24,536 nt of DNA from Gammaproteobacteria bacterium (GTDB lineage: Bacteria; Pseudomonadota; Gammaproteobacteria; Competibacterales; Competibacteraceae). The DNA is taken from positions 1-24,536 of the forward strand of contig PWUP01000159.1 of the NCBI GenBank assembly GCA_003562535.1, given 5' to 3'. Below, piece after piece: positions 7,630 to 15,739 of the stretch (positions within the stretch are counted from its first letter, which is position 1; the number at the start of each line of letters is the position of its first letter). A program made the translations under genes and the position numbers. Below the pieces are notes generated by a model. The model was not told where the DNA came from. It ran no database searches and saw nothing but the letters and a program-made list of their open reading frames with translations.

Positions 7630-8802
7630 TTACTCACCGCTACTCAAGCGACAACGGCGTGATTCGACCCACAGCAACAGTAATAAACACCCGCCCAACC
7701 CTACCCAAGTCAAAGGCAAACCACTCAGCTTGAACTGATACATCAACACACCCGCTAACGTCGGGCCTAACAGTGTACCTAGCCCCCACAACACCCCAAA
7801 CGCAGCATTCGCAGTGACCAGTTCAGCGTCCCGAAAGCGTTGCCCCACCATCACCATTGATAAGGTGTACGCGCCACCGGCTGCTGTTCCTAAACCCACC
7901 AGCACAAGCCATAACAGCGCTGTGCCTGACAGCATGATGATGCCCAGTGCATTGAATAGTATCCCGATCCCACACCACATCAGTAACCGCCGACGGTTCA
8001 TACGATCCGCCAGCCAACCCAAAGGGAATTGAAACAAGATATTACCTGCCATCATGACCGTAATCATCGCGGCAGCCAGCGCCTCGGAATAACCGAGCTG
8101 CAAACCCAACAGCGGCAACAGCGCCATGGCGGAACTGTCAATCGCCGCAAACACCAACACGCCAAACGCCAAGCCGGGTACCAAGCGGCAAAACCCCACG
8201 ATATTAAATCCGGAAATTCGGCTACCGCCGCGCAGTAGGCTCCCTCGCCCTACAATCAGCATCGGGGGCAAAGCCAAAGCCATAATCCCGCTAGCGGCCA
8301 AAAACGGCAGTGAACCTTCACTGCCCGTCAGGCTGATCAGTAGTGGGCCACTTGCAAAAAAACACGACAGTACAGTGATGTATACGGCAATCAACCGTCC
8401 GCGACTGCGTTCTTTAGCCAGTTGATTCACCCAGGTTTCACAGACAGTGAACAACAAGGCATCCGCCATACCCATTACAAAACGCAGCACCAGCCACAGG
8501 GGGTAAGATTCCACCCAAGCCATAGGCAGAATGGTGGCGATATTGACCAGTAACCCACCGATCATGACTTGTCTGGCACCACCATGACGCACCAACCACG
8601 GCGTCAGCGGGGAGCCAAGCAAAATGCCTAACGCAGGCATAGCGGCGGCCAGGCCAATCAGTGCACTGCTATATCCTTGACGTTCCAGAACTAAGCTGAT
8701 TAAAGGCAAGGTCAGACCCAGTGATAGACCGACCACAGCAATTGTGGCGATAATCGCAGCCAGTGCTCGCCACCGTGCTATGGCGTCTAATTCCTGAACC
8801 AT
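7630..8802 (-). CDS. MFS transporter
   Basis: A 390-residue hydrophobic protein with about twelve predicted membrane helices, the layout of the major facilitator superfamily. The N-terminal half has an early helix (ATIAVVGLSLGLTLPLISLV, about 17-36), a loop after the second helix (WLVRHGGARQ) in the motif A position, and a charged mid-loop. The second half repeats this with PLGWLADRMNRRR, a clear motif A copy with GxxADRxxRR. The style resembles YcaD-like proteins, but substrate cannot be told. It follows fni by 42 bp on the same strand and is probably co-transcribed with it. No efflux or uptake role can be assigned from sequence alone. Confidence 0.85.
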   Translation of the reverse strand: MVQELDAIARWRALAAIIATIAVVGLSLGLTLPLISLVLERQGYSSALIGLAAAMPALGILLGSPLTPWLVRHGGARQVMIGGLLVNIATILPMAWVESYPLWLVLRFVMGMADALLFTVCETWVNQLAKERSRGRLIAVYITVLSCFFASGPLLISLTGSEGSLPFLAASGIMALALPPMLIVGRGSLLRGGSRISGFNIVGFCRLVPGLAFGVLVFAAIDSSAMALLPLLGLQLGYSEALAAAMITVMMAGNILFQFPLGWLADRMNRRRLLMWCGIGILFNALGIIMLSGTALLWLVLVGLGTAAGGAYTLSMVMVGQRFRDAELVTANAAFGVLWGLGTLLGPTLAGVLMYQFKLSGLPLTWVGLGGCLLLLLWVESRRCRLSSGE

Positions 8803-8844
8803 CGGCGGTACTATGATTTATGGGGTAGAAGTATGGCGCACTGA

Positions 8845-9885
8845 TTAAGTGCCTGGCCAGTCTAAAATAAGCTGCCGATTACCGATCAGATCAGCCGTTG
8901 TGGCAATGCCTAATAAAAACATAGCGGTGGTAAACTCTAGACGCAGGTGCTCAATGACACGGATTACCGCATCAGCCGATTCCATCGCCGGCGGAATGAA
9001 TGGTGCCGCAATGCCACACAATCGCGCACCTAAAATCAACGCCTTAACCATATCGATACCGTCACGCATCCCCCCCGAGGCCATCAAGGTGATGCGATCA
9101 CCCAGGGGGCGCAGTTGCTCTAAGGCCACCGGAGTTGGAATCCCCCAATCCTGAAACGTCAGACCCAAAGTCCGCTGATCATCATGACCCCGATGATACT
9201 CTAGGCGGCTCCAAGACGTACCGCCGCTACCGGCGACATCGAAATACCGTAGCCCTTGGGCTAAGAGGCGTTCGACATCACAACGGGACAAACCGGTACC
9301 GATCTCTTTGATAATCACTGGGGTTGCAAGCTGTGCAGCAACTTGGCCAATGGCGGCCGCTAAACCCGAAAAATTGGTATCGCCTTCGGGTTGCACCACT
9401 TCTTGCAGCGGATTGAGATGTAAAAACAAACCGTCGGCGTCCAATACATCAATGGCGTCTTGGCAGTGGGTGTGGGTAAACCCATAATTGAATTGTACTG
9501 CACCGAGATTAGCGCACAGCAGTGCCGAGGGGGCGTACTGTCGTAAATCGAAACTGCGGCGCGCCTCAGGGTTAGCAAACATAACCCGCTGTGAGCCAAC
9601 CCCCATAGCAACCCCAGTCGCTTCGGCGGCTAGCGCCAGATTTTTGTTAATGCGCTCGGTCAACTCATGTTCACCACCGGTCATTGAAGATATGAGCAAA
9701 GGAAACGCCAGTGGCTTGCCGAGAAACGTCGTGGTGGTGTCAATGGCGGCAAAACGGAGTTCGGGCAAAGCACGGTGGCTGAGGTAGATACGGTCAAAAT
9801 AACGCTTACACCGATTAATCTGCTCATCCTGCTGGAGAATGTTCAGATGCTCAATTTTACGTTGATTCGTGAGATCACAAGCCAT
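8845..9885 (-). CDS. fni: Isopentenyl-diphosphate delta-isomerase, type II
   Basis: FMN- and NADPH-dependent enzyme that interconverts IPP and DMAPP, the two building blocks of isoprenoids. The 346 residues carry the family marks: N-terminal substrate motif RKIEHL (9-14), SSMTGG (66-71), GVGSQR (95-100), HLNPLQE (156-162, with Q161 and the Mg2+-binding E162), the flavin-side KEIG (193-196) and GSGGTSW (219-225). The gammaproteobacterial MEP pathway makes both IPP and DMAPP, so an isomerase is dispensable there and is often linked to high isoprenoid demand such as carotenoids; no carotenoid gene is in this window. It heads a likely operon with the MFS gene. A Fur-like box overlaps its apparent -10. 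Confidence 0.93.
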   Translation of the reverse strand: MACDLTNQRKIEHLNILQQDEQINRCKRYFDRIYLSHRALPELRFAAIDTTTTFLGKPLAFPLLISSMTGGEHELTERINKNLALAAEATGVAMGVGSQRVMFANPEARRSFDLRQYAPSALLCANLGAVQFNYGFTHTHCQDAIDVLDADGLFLHLNPLQEVVQPEGDTNFSGLAAAIGQVAAQLATPVIIKEIGTGLSRCDVERLLAQGLRYFDVAGSGGTSWSRLEYHRGHDDQRTLGLTFQDWGIPTPVALEQLRPLGDRITLMASGGMRDGIDMVKALILGARLCGIAAPFIPPAMESADAVIRVIEHLRLEFTTAMFLLGIATTADLIGNRQLILDWPGT

Positions 9886-9911
9886 TATTGATGGTTTCAG
9901 CCGTTTAATTC

Positions 9912-9926
9912 TGATAATGATTATAA
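9912..9926. promoter_or_regulatory. Fur-box-like palindrome over the -10 of fni
   Basis: TGATAAT-G-ATTATAA matches the 7-1-7 Fur inverted repeat TGATAATnATTATCA at all but one position. On the minus strand the same bases contain TATAAT (9925-9920), a perfect -10, placed 34 nt before the fni ATG at 9885. No good -35 is seen at the right distance. A repressor bound here would block fni-MFS transcription. Confidence 0.5.
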
Positions 9927-10055
9927 CACTAGATTGCAGCGGATCGGGCAGCGCTGGCTGCGCGAAAAACAGCCTGAGCGGGCGAGCAGCACGCTTTGTG
10001 GTATTGTCTTAAAAGTAAAAAATAGTTCATAAGCTTGTCACTTGAGCCATTTTTT

Positions 10056-10073
10056 GCCAGCATTGCGGCTGGC
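10056..10073. repeat. Small hairpin in the fni/CHAD divergent region
   Basis: GCCAGC and GCTGGC form a 6-bp stem with a 6-nt loop. It lies between the divergent fni and CHAD genes (9886-10154). Apart from this hairpin and the Fur-like box I see nothing definite in the 269-bp gap, and no convincing promoter for the CHAD gene. Confidence 0.35.
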
Positions 10074-10154
10074 TAATATGGTGCCAACAGGTTGCACGGT
10101 GCAGCCTCATAACCATGACGTATATTCCAACTTTATATAGAACATTCAAATACC

Positions 10155-11717
10155 ATGAACAATGTCAAGGAGTATTGCTGGTTGATTAGCCAGCAGCCAG
10201 GCAAGAAAAGGCTACAAACCCTAATTGGACCGGCTTTACGTTTAACCGAAGAAGGACGTTGGGAAACCTCGATCCACTTACTCGATGATTTTGACTGGCA
10301 TATTTATCGTAGTGGGCAATCATTAATTCACTCGGTTGCAGATGATGCCCCCGATCAGGGGCGCTGTGTGCTGATTAAATCGGATAAGCCGGTTTGCGAA
10401 CAGGACAACCTCAGCATCCAGCCAGTATTCTGGCATGACGTTCCCAGTGGCAAGTTGCAGCAGTCACTTAAAAAGCTTCTGGGTTATTCGGGGTTAATTC
10501 GCGTGTTGCAGATCGATGAACAGCGTACCGTGCTGGCCTGCCGGGATGAAGAGCAAAAAATTCTGCTGCGATTGGAGGTGATCAAGCAAACCGTATCCAG
10601 CCACTTGGGTACGGATACAACCCCATATGACCGAGTATTACTGCGCATCTTACCCCTGCGCGGCTACCATAAAGAAGCCACTCAAGTTGCGGAATCGCTG
10701 CGACGGTTGCGCCACAAAGAGGCGGAATCGCTCAATACGGGTGAATTGCTGGCGTTATGTAAAATTGATCCAGAAGCGGAATTATTGCCTAATCCACTGC
10801 CCCTTGATCCGCAGGAGCACACTGAATCGGCCTTGCGTGCCGCCACTCGGCTGCTGTTGAAACAAGCGCGGCGTTACGAAGCCGGTATCATTGCCGATAC
10901 GGACACCGAATATTTGCATCAGTATCGAGTCAATGTTCGGCGTGCCCGTTCCTTATTGAGCCTGCTCAAACAAGCCCTACCGGATCAAGAAGGCCGCGAA
11001 TTGCGTCAGCGTCTTGCCAACATGGTGCGTCCAACCAATGCCTTGCGGGATATGGATGTGTTTCTACTGCAACGGTCGTTCTACGGGGGGCTGTTGCCAC
11101 AACCGTTCCAGTCGGGGTTGGAGATGCTGTTCCGCGAAACCGAGCAGCAGCGGCAGCAAGTACAGCAAGAGCTGGCCGTGTATCTGGTCTCCGAGGACTA
11201 TCAACACGATTGCCTTTGGTTGGATGCACAGCTTAAAAAGCCGGCTGATTTTGCGGCGCCGCTGGCGCCGGTGCCGCTGCACCAAGTGGCTTCAAGCAAA
11301 ATCTTCAAAACCTACAAACGCATCTGTAAATTAGGCAGTGCCATTACGGAAACCACTCCTGATGAGCAAGTCCATGATTTACGACTTGATTGTAAAAAGC
11401 TGCGTTATTTACTGGATTTTTTTGCGGCCTTGTATCCGCAGGAACAAATCAGCCGCCACACCAAAGCGCTCAAAGTGTTGCAGACCATATTGGGCGATTT
11501 CAACGATTATGCCGTACAGCAGGAATCGTTGTTAGGGCAAGTTACTGCGCAAACTCCACCGGATCAGGCGGCAGCCATTCATGGTTTGGTGGCGTTATTG
11601 TATCAAAAGCAACTTGTTGCCCGCAGTCAAGTGATGCAGGCTTTAGAGACATTTGCCAGTGACGCATTGCGAGCTGATTTCAAAGCCGCTTACTCCCCAA
11701 GAAAGGACAGAAAATGA
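10155..11717 (+). CDS. CHAD-domain protein with CYTH-like N-terminal region
   Basis: CHAD domains are helical, histidine- and arginine-rich modules known to bind inorganic polyphosphate. In this 520-residue protein, both CHAD repeats are visible: YLHQYRVNVRRARSLL (253-268) with NALRDMDVFL (295-304), then VHDLRLDCKKLRYLL (406-420) with LQTILGDFNDY (442-452). Residues 1-215 look like a worn CYTH domain: strand-like segments and LRILPLRGYHKEA (163-175), a typical CYTH/CHAD link, but no ExExK metal motif near the start, so triphosphatase activity is doubtful. The stop overlaps the parA start in ATGA. The ATG at 10155 has no Shine-Dalgarno; an in-frame TTG at 10182 has AAGGAG 9 nt upstream and may be the true start. 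Confidence 0.85.
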   Translation: MNNVKEYCWLISQQPGKKRLQTLIGPALRLTEEGRWETSIHLLDDFDWHIYRSGQSLIHSVADDAPDQGRCVLIKSDKPVCEQDNLSIQPVFWHDVPSGKLQQSLKKLLGYSGLIRVLQIDEQRTVLACRDEEQKILLRLEVIKQTVSSHLGTDTTPYDRVLLRILPLRGYHKEATQVAESLRRLRHKEAESLNTGELLALCKIDPEAELLPNPLPLDPQEHTESALRAATRLLLKQARRYEAGIIADTDTEYLHQYRVNVRRARSLLSLLKQALPDQEGRELRQRLANMVRPTNALRDMDVFLLQRSFYGGLLPQPFQSGLEMLFRETEQQRQQVQQELAVYLVSEDYQHDCLWLDAQLKKPADFAAPLAPVPLHQVASSKIFKTYKRICKLGSAITETTPDEQVHDLRLDCKKLRYLLDFFAALYPQEQISRHTKALKVLQTILGDFNDYAVQQESLLGQVTAQTPPDQAAAIHGLVALLYQKQLVARSQVMQALETFASDALRADFKAAYSPRKDRK

Positions 11718-12454
11718 AGGTACTGGCCATCTACAGTATGAAAGGCGGAGTCGGGAAGACGGCGGCTTCCGTGAACCTCGCCTACTGGGCTGCCGCATCA
11801 GGCTTAAAGACTTTATTGATCGACCTTGATCCTCAAGGCGCCTCGTCGTTTTATTTTCGGGTTAAACCGGCTAAAAAAGACTGGGGGCAGCGTTTTTTTA
11901 AAACGTATGAGAATTTACTCAAGCAAATTAGAGCCAGTGATTACGAGAATTTAGACATCATCCCCGCTCATCTCAGTTTTCGCAACTTTGATGTGGTATT
12001 GCACAATTTACAGAAGCGCAACAAGCGTCTGAAAAAAGTGTTGCAGGGCATGCGTAAGGAATACGATCTGATAGTGCTGGATTGTCCCCCCAGCTTGGGC
12101 AATCTTTCCGAAGCCGTATTTACGGCAGCAGATCACTTATTGGTGCCGGTGATCCCGACCACCCTGTCGGAGCGCACGTTTAATCAGCTTTTAGCGTTTT
12201 TCGCTCGGGAAGGGTACTCGCAGGAGAAAATTCTTGCGTTTTTCTCGATGGTGCAAAGTCAAAAAAACATGCACAAAGGCATCCAAGACACGATGCGCCA
12301 AGCATGGCCTGATTTTTTGACAAGCAGTATTCCCTTTTCGGTGGATGTAGAAAATATGGGGGAATACCGTGCTCCAGTGGATCAGTTTGCCCATAACAAA
12401 CCCGCTAATGCGGCGTATCAGTCATTATGGCAAGAAGTGCACCGCCGACTCTGA
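11714..12454 (+). CDS. ParA/MinD-family ATPase coupled to the CHAD gene
   Basis: A 246-residue deviant Walker ATPase. It has KGGVGKT (10-16) with the signature lysine K10 and K15, Walker A' LLIDLDPQG (34-42, D37 and D39), and Walker B LIVLDCPP (119-126, D123). Such proteins dimerise with ATP, usually bind the nucleoid, and position plasmids, chromosomes or protein bodies. There is no helix-turn-helix N-terminal extension as in plasmid type Ia ParA, and no parB follows; the next gene is the convergent gor. Lysine- and arginine-rich stretches (KRNKRLKKVLQGMRK, 101-115) could serve DNA binding. The 4-bp overlap with the CHAD gene implies fixed co-production, so CHAD protein is the likely adaptor or cargo linker in place of ParB. 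Confidence 0.85.
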   Translation: MKVLAIYSMKGGVGKTAASVNLAYWAAASGLKTLLIDLDPQGASSFYFRVKPAKKDWGQRFFKTYENLLKQIRASDYENLDIIPAHLSFRNFDVVLHNLQKRNKRLKKVLQGMRKEYDLIVLDCPPSLGNLSEAVFTAADHLLVPVIPTTLSERTFNQLLAFFAREGYSQEKILAFFSMVQSQKNMHKGIQDTMRQAWPDFLTSSIPFSVDVENMGEYRAPVDQFAHNKPANAAYQSLWQEVHRRL

Positions 12455-12497
12455 GCGGCGTGTGACCGTAAGCGTTCAGCCCCCCTGCCTTAAAGCT

Positions 12498-12561
12498 CCC
12501 TCTCCCTTTGGGAGAGGGTTGGGGTGAGGGGCTTTCTCCAAGCTCCCTCTACCTTTGGGAG
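12498..12561. repeat. REP-like hairpins, copies 2 and 3, between parA and gor
   Basis: CCCTCTCCC-TTT-GGGAGAGGG at 12498-12518 is identical in stem and loop to copy 1 (5985-6005). It is preceded by the shared CCTGCCTTAA and followed by TTGGGGTGAGGGG. A decayed third copy follows at 12543-12561 (CTCCC...GGGAG around TCTACCTTT). The pair sits between two convergent genes and probably folds in both transcripts, where it could end or stabilise them. Confidence 0.7.
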
Positions 12562-12568
12562 ATGATGC

Positions 12569-13912
12569 TTAACGCAGCGTCACCAGCTCTTCTGCGCTGG
12601 TGGGATGAATGGCCACCGTGTTGTCAAAGTCGCTTTTACACGCGCTCATTTTTATCGCTACCGCAAAGCCTTGGAGCATTTCATCAGCACCCTCACCGAT
12701 GATATGACAGCCCACCACCTGTTCTTTGGAGCCAGCACACACCAGTTTCATCGCGGTTTTTGGCTTGTGTTCACTGAGAGCATGATACAGAGCGGTAAAC
12801 CGAGTGGTATAAGTTGTGATGTCCGCATACTGCTCACGGGCTTGCGCTTCCGTTAACCCTACCGTGCCCATCGGTGGATGACCGAAGATCACCGTCGGTA
12901 CAGTATGGTAATCCAGTCGGCTTTGTGGCTGTTGGTTGAACAAGCGCGCCGCCAATTTACGGCCAGCAGCAATTGCGACGGGCGTGAGCTCATGATGGCC
13001 GATGATATCGCCAATGGCGTAAATCCCCGGTATATTCGTGTTCTGCCATTCATCCACTGGAATCACACCACGCGGGGTGCTCTTGACCCCGGTAGCCGCC
13101 AAGTTGAGTGACTCGGTATTGGCACGCCGCCCAATCGCCCATAACAGGGTATCGGTGTTTAACTCAAGCCCGTCACCTGTAGTTGTCAGGTGCAAGCCGC
13201 CACTGGGGTTACGGCTGACGGATGTCACCTCGGTATGGGGTAAAATGTGAATCCCACTGTCGCGTAAATGGGTCATCAGCTCATCACGCAGCAGGGCGTC
13301 GAGATTGCGCATGGCCTGATCGTGACGTAATACCAAAGTCACCTCACTGCCTAAACTGCGCAATACCCCCGCCAGCTCGACCCCAATATAACCGGCACCG
13401 ACCACCACAACCCGTTGCGGTTGCTGTTCCAGCTCAAAGAACCCGTCTGAACTGATGCCGAGTTCTGCACCAGGGATAGCGGGCAATACCGGCTGACCGC
13501 CGGTGGCGATCACGATGTGCGGGGCTGAGTAGTGTTGACCATCGGCTGCAACAGTCTTGGAATCCACAAAGCGAGCCGAACCACGCACCAGTGTGACCCC
13601 GGATTGTTCTAACAGGTTTAGGTAGATGCCATTAAGTCGCTGGATATAGGCATCACGATCATGCTTGAGACGTTGCCAGTCGAAATCATGACCGTGAATA
13701 CTGAAACCATAGTGGCGGGCATCATCAAGGCTGTGGGCGATCTGAGCGGCATACCACATCAGTTTTTTGGGCACACAGCCCACATTAACACAGGTGCCAC
13801 CTAGGCGATGCGCCTCGATAAGCACCACCTTGGCACCGTATTCCGCTGCCCGCCGTGCAGTGGCAACTCCGCCACTACCACCACCGATGACGATGTAATC
13901 ATAATTAGCCAC
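12569..13912 (-). CDS. gor: Glutathione-disulfide reductase
   Basis: FAD enzyme that reduces glutathione disulfide with NADPH in the cytoplasm. The 447 residues (E. coli Gor: 450) show the FAD-binding GGGSGGVATARRA (10-22), the redox disulfide in GGTCVNVGCVPKK (C41, C46), the NAD(P) fold GAGYIGVELAG followed by LRHDQAMR, whose two arginines sit where NADPH-specific enzymes carry theirs, ATP-like GIYAIGD for FAD, and the C-terminal HPTSAEE with the acid-base histidine H436 and E441. The start is GTG at 13912 with AGAGG 6 nt upstream; an ATG one base earlier is out of frame. It stands alone, convergent with parA, whose end is separated by REP-like hairpins. Confidence 0.94.
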   Translation of the reverse strand: MANYDYIVIGGGSGGVATARRAAEYGAKVVLIEAHRLGGTCVNVGCVPKKLMWYAAQIAHSLDDARHYGFSIHGHDFDWQRLKHDRDAYIQRLNGIYLNLLEQSGVTLVRGSARFVDSKTVAADGQHYSAPHIVIATGGQPVLPAIPGAELGISSDGFFELEQQPQRVVVVGAGYIGVELAGVLRSLGSEVTLVLRHDQAMRNLDALLRDELMTHLRDSGIHILPHTEVTSVSRNPSGGLHLTTTGDGLELNTDTLLWAIGRRANTESLNLAATGVKSTPRGVIPVDEWQNTNIPGIYAIGDIIGHHELTPVAIAAGRKLAARLFNQQPQSRLDYHTVPTVIFGHPPMGTVGLTEAQAREQYADITTYTTRFTALYHALSEHKPKTAMKLVCAGSKEQVVGCHIIGEGADEMLQGFAVAIKMSACKSDFDNTVAIHPTSAEELVTLR

Positions 13913-13990
13913 ATTATACCTCTAATAAATTGTAAAAATTAAAAAATTTATTCACCCTAGCTGTTCAGGGTAAAACGACTCAAGCGCCCT

Positions 13991-14102
13991 CTATAGCTAT
14001 TCAAGCGGATTACCGTACAACAACGGTAGGTCGGACAAAAGCGTAGCGTTGCCCGACATTGTAGGCTGACGGGCTGTCGGGCACGTCCGGGGCACGACCT
14101 AC
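13991..14102 (+). repeat. 75-bp dispersed repeat, copy 2, with an inverted-repeat extension
   Basis: Positions 13991-14065 match copy 1 (140-214, minus) at 65 of 75 positions. A second structure overlaps it: GTAGGTCG at 14026-14033 and CGACCTAC at 14095-14102 are perfect 8-bp terminal inverted repeats of a 77-bp segment containing GTCGG/CCGAC-type inner stems. This occupies the middle of the 377-bp gap 13913-14289 between gor and guaC. The remainder (14103-14289) should hold the guaC promoter, but I find no strong -35/-10 pair. Confidence 0.75.
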
Positions 14103-14289
14103 ACGGGTTCAACAGGAGTCCGGTTATCAAGGCGAACGTCTATACCTGCTCTGGCCCAGTGAGACGCTCATCGTTAGATTCATGATTGTACCTAGGCTCG
14201 CTCATTTTTTGTGGATGCCGATTGCCGCCACGCACTGGATTGGCTAGCATGAAGGCTTATTTATCCTATTATCCCATGAGAGTTCACCT

Positions 14290-15327
14290 ATGCGTATCGA
14301 GGCCGACATTAAACTGGGCTTCAAGGACGTGATGATTCGTCCTAAACGTTCTACCCTGAAAAGCCGCGCTCAAGTGTCATTGGAGCGCAGCTTTAGCTTT
14401 CTACACACCGGACAGACGTGGACCGGTGTGCCGATTATGGCCGCGAATATGGACACGGTCGGTACATTTGCTATGGCGCGCGCCCTGACTGCCGAGGGGC
14501 TGTTCACGGCCTTACACAAGCATTACGATCTCAACGAGTGGCAGGATTTCTTAACCCATGCCGAACCGGCGTTGCTAAGTCATATTGCCGTCAGTACCGG
14601 CATTACCCGCAGTGATTCAGACAAGCTGGATCGTGTGTTAAGCCAACACCCCCAGTTGAAATTCGTCTGTATTGACGTAGCGAACGGCTATTCCGAGCAT
14701 TTTGTCGAATTTGTCAAACAGGTTCGGCGTGCCCATCGTGAACGCATTATTATCGCGGGCAATGTAGTCACCGGTGAAATGGTCGAGGAGTTACTGCTGG
14801 CGGGGGCGGACATTGTCAAGGTTGGGATTGGACCAGGTTCGGTGTGTACCACACGGATTAAAACCGGTGTCGGTTATCCACAGCTTTCGGCGATTATTGA
14901 ATGTGCTGATGCCGCGCATGGTTTAGGCGGACAAATCATTTCGGATGGGGGCTGCACCAGCCCCGGCGATGTGGCTAAAGCGTTTGGAGCGGGCGCAGAT
15001 TTTGTCATGTTGGGTGGCATGTTGGCCGGACATGATGAATGTGGTGGTGAGATCATCGAGCATCAAGGGCAGCGCAGTCTGTTGTTCTATGGCATGAGTT
15101 CCGATACGGCGATGGACAGGCACAGCGGTGGGGTGGCCGAATACCGTGCCTCAGAAGGCAAAACCGTGTACGTCCCTTATCGCGGCGCGGTTACAGTGAC
15201 CATACGGGACATCCTCGGCGGCCTGCGTTCAGCCTGCACCTATGTGGGGGCGAGTAAACTCAAAGAACTCAGCAAACGTACCACGTTTGTCCGAGTACAG
15301 GAGCAGCATAACCCTGTTTTTGAGTAA
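14290..15327 (+). CDS. guaC: GMP reductase
   Basis: Converts GMP to IMP and ammonia with NADPH, feeding guanine nucleotides back to the purine branch point. The 345 residues (E. coli GuaC: 347) start MRIEADIKLGFKDVMIRPKRS as the family does, with the IMPDH-like barrel and no CBS domains. The catalytic loop GPGSVCTTR contains C186 at the same residue number as in E. coli; substrate-binding SDGGCTSPGDVAKAFGAGADFVMLGGMLAG follows in the expected place. GAGAG lies about 8 nt before the ATG. It seems monocistronic. The region just 3' of its stop is coding debris (hsdR relic), so the gene sits at the edge of a rearranged block. Confidence 0.95.
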   Translation: MRIEADIKLGFKDVMIRPKRSTLKSRAQVSLERSFSFLHTGQTWTGVPIMAANMDTVGTFAMARALTAEGLFTALHKHYDLNEWQDFLTHAEPALLSHIAVSTGITRSDSDKLDRVLSQHPQLKFVCIDVANGYSEHFVEFVKQVRRAHRERIIIAGNVVTGEMVEELLLAGADIVKVGIGPGSVCTTRIKTGVGYPQLSAIIECADAAHGLGGQIISDGGCTSPGDVAKAFGAGADFVMLGGMLAGHDECGGEIIEHQGQRSLLFYGMSSDTAMDRHSGGVAEYRASEGKTVYVPYRGAVTVTIRDILGGLRSACTYVGASKLKELSKRTTFVRVQEQHNPVFE

Positions 15328-15358
15328 TGCTTACCGGTGCGTTAAGCGCTGCGCAAAC

Positions 15359-15592
15359 ATGCGCGACACCGTGGACAAGGTGTTGCAGCATCTGATGGCA
15401 CATGGCCACACGGTTCAGGGCGGCGACCGGCAGGCCAAGACCATCATCTTCGCCCGTAACCACGATCTCATCGAGCAACGGTTTAACCACCACTACCCGC
15501 ACCATACCGGACAATTCGCCCGCATCATCGATAACTACGCCAAATATCTGCAAAGCCTGATCGACGCAGTATTTCAAACCTTGGCCAGATGA
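15359..15592 (+). pseudogene. Fragment of a type I restriction enzyme R subunit (hsdR relic)
   Basis: This 77-codon open stretch contains DTVDKVLQHLMAHGH, then QGGDRQAKTIIFARNHD, then RFNHHYPHHTGQFARIIDNY and KYLQSLID. This order is typical of the helicase-2 region of HsdR/Res-type proteins (DTVDKVLEHLM, GDRLGKTIIFAKNHDHA, YAQSLIDDFS). A few residues are missing after NHD, and similarity stops after LID with a foreign tail (AVFQTLAR) and a stop. An intact HsdR is about 800-1100 residues, so this is a small internal piece. It lies 31 bp after guaC. No hsdM or hsdS is present. Probably not functional; expression is unlikely. Confidence 0.7.
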
Positions 15593-15739
15593 CGGATGCG
15601 GCCTAGACGTTAACGACGAATCCGCTGATAATCGTAATCGTTCAGTCCCCTCGATATGACCGTATAGACGCCGGTACTGCGCGATGTGCATCGACAATAC
15701 ACGAGCACTATCAATCATAGCCGGCGAAATTAAATCTAA

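Noticed and set aside
11714..12454. Plasmid or chromosome ParAB partition locus
   Set aside because: No parB follows, no parS-like repeats are seen, and the ATPase is coupled to a CHAD gene instead.
12498..12561. CRISPR-like array from the repeated CCCTCTCCC units
   Set aside because: Only two adjacent units, one decayed, no uniform spacers and no cas genes.
15269..15718. 149-codon minus-strand frame over the guaC end and hsdR relic
   Set aside because: Most of it mirrors guaC and the hsdR fragment, whose plus-strand frames give recognisable proteins; the remaining N-terminal part is unlike any family I know.
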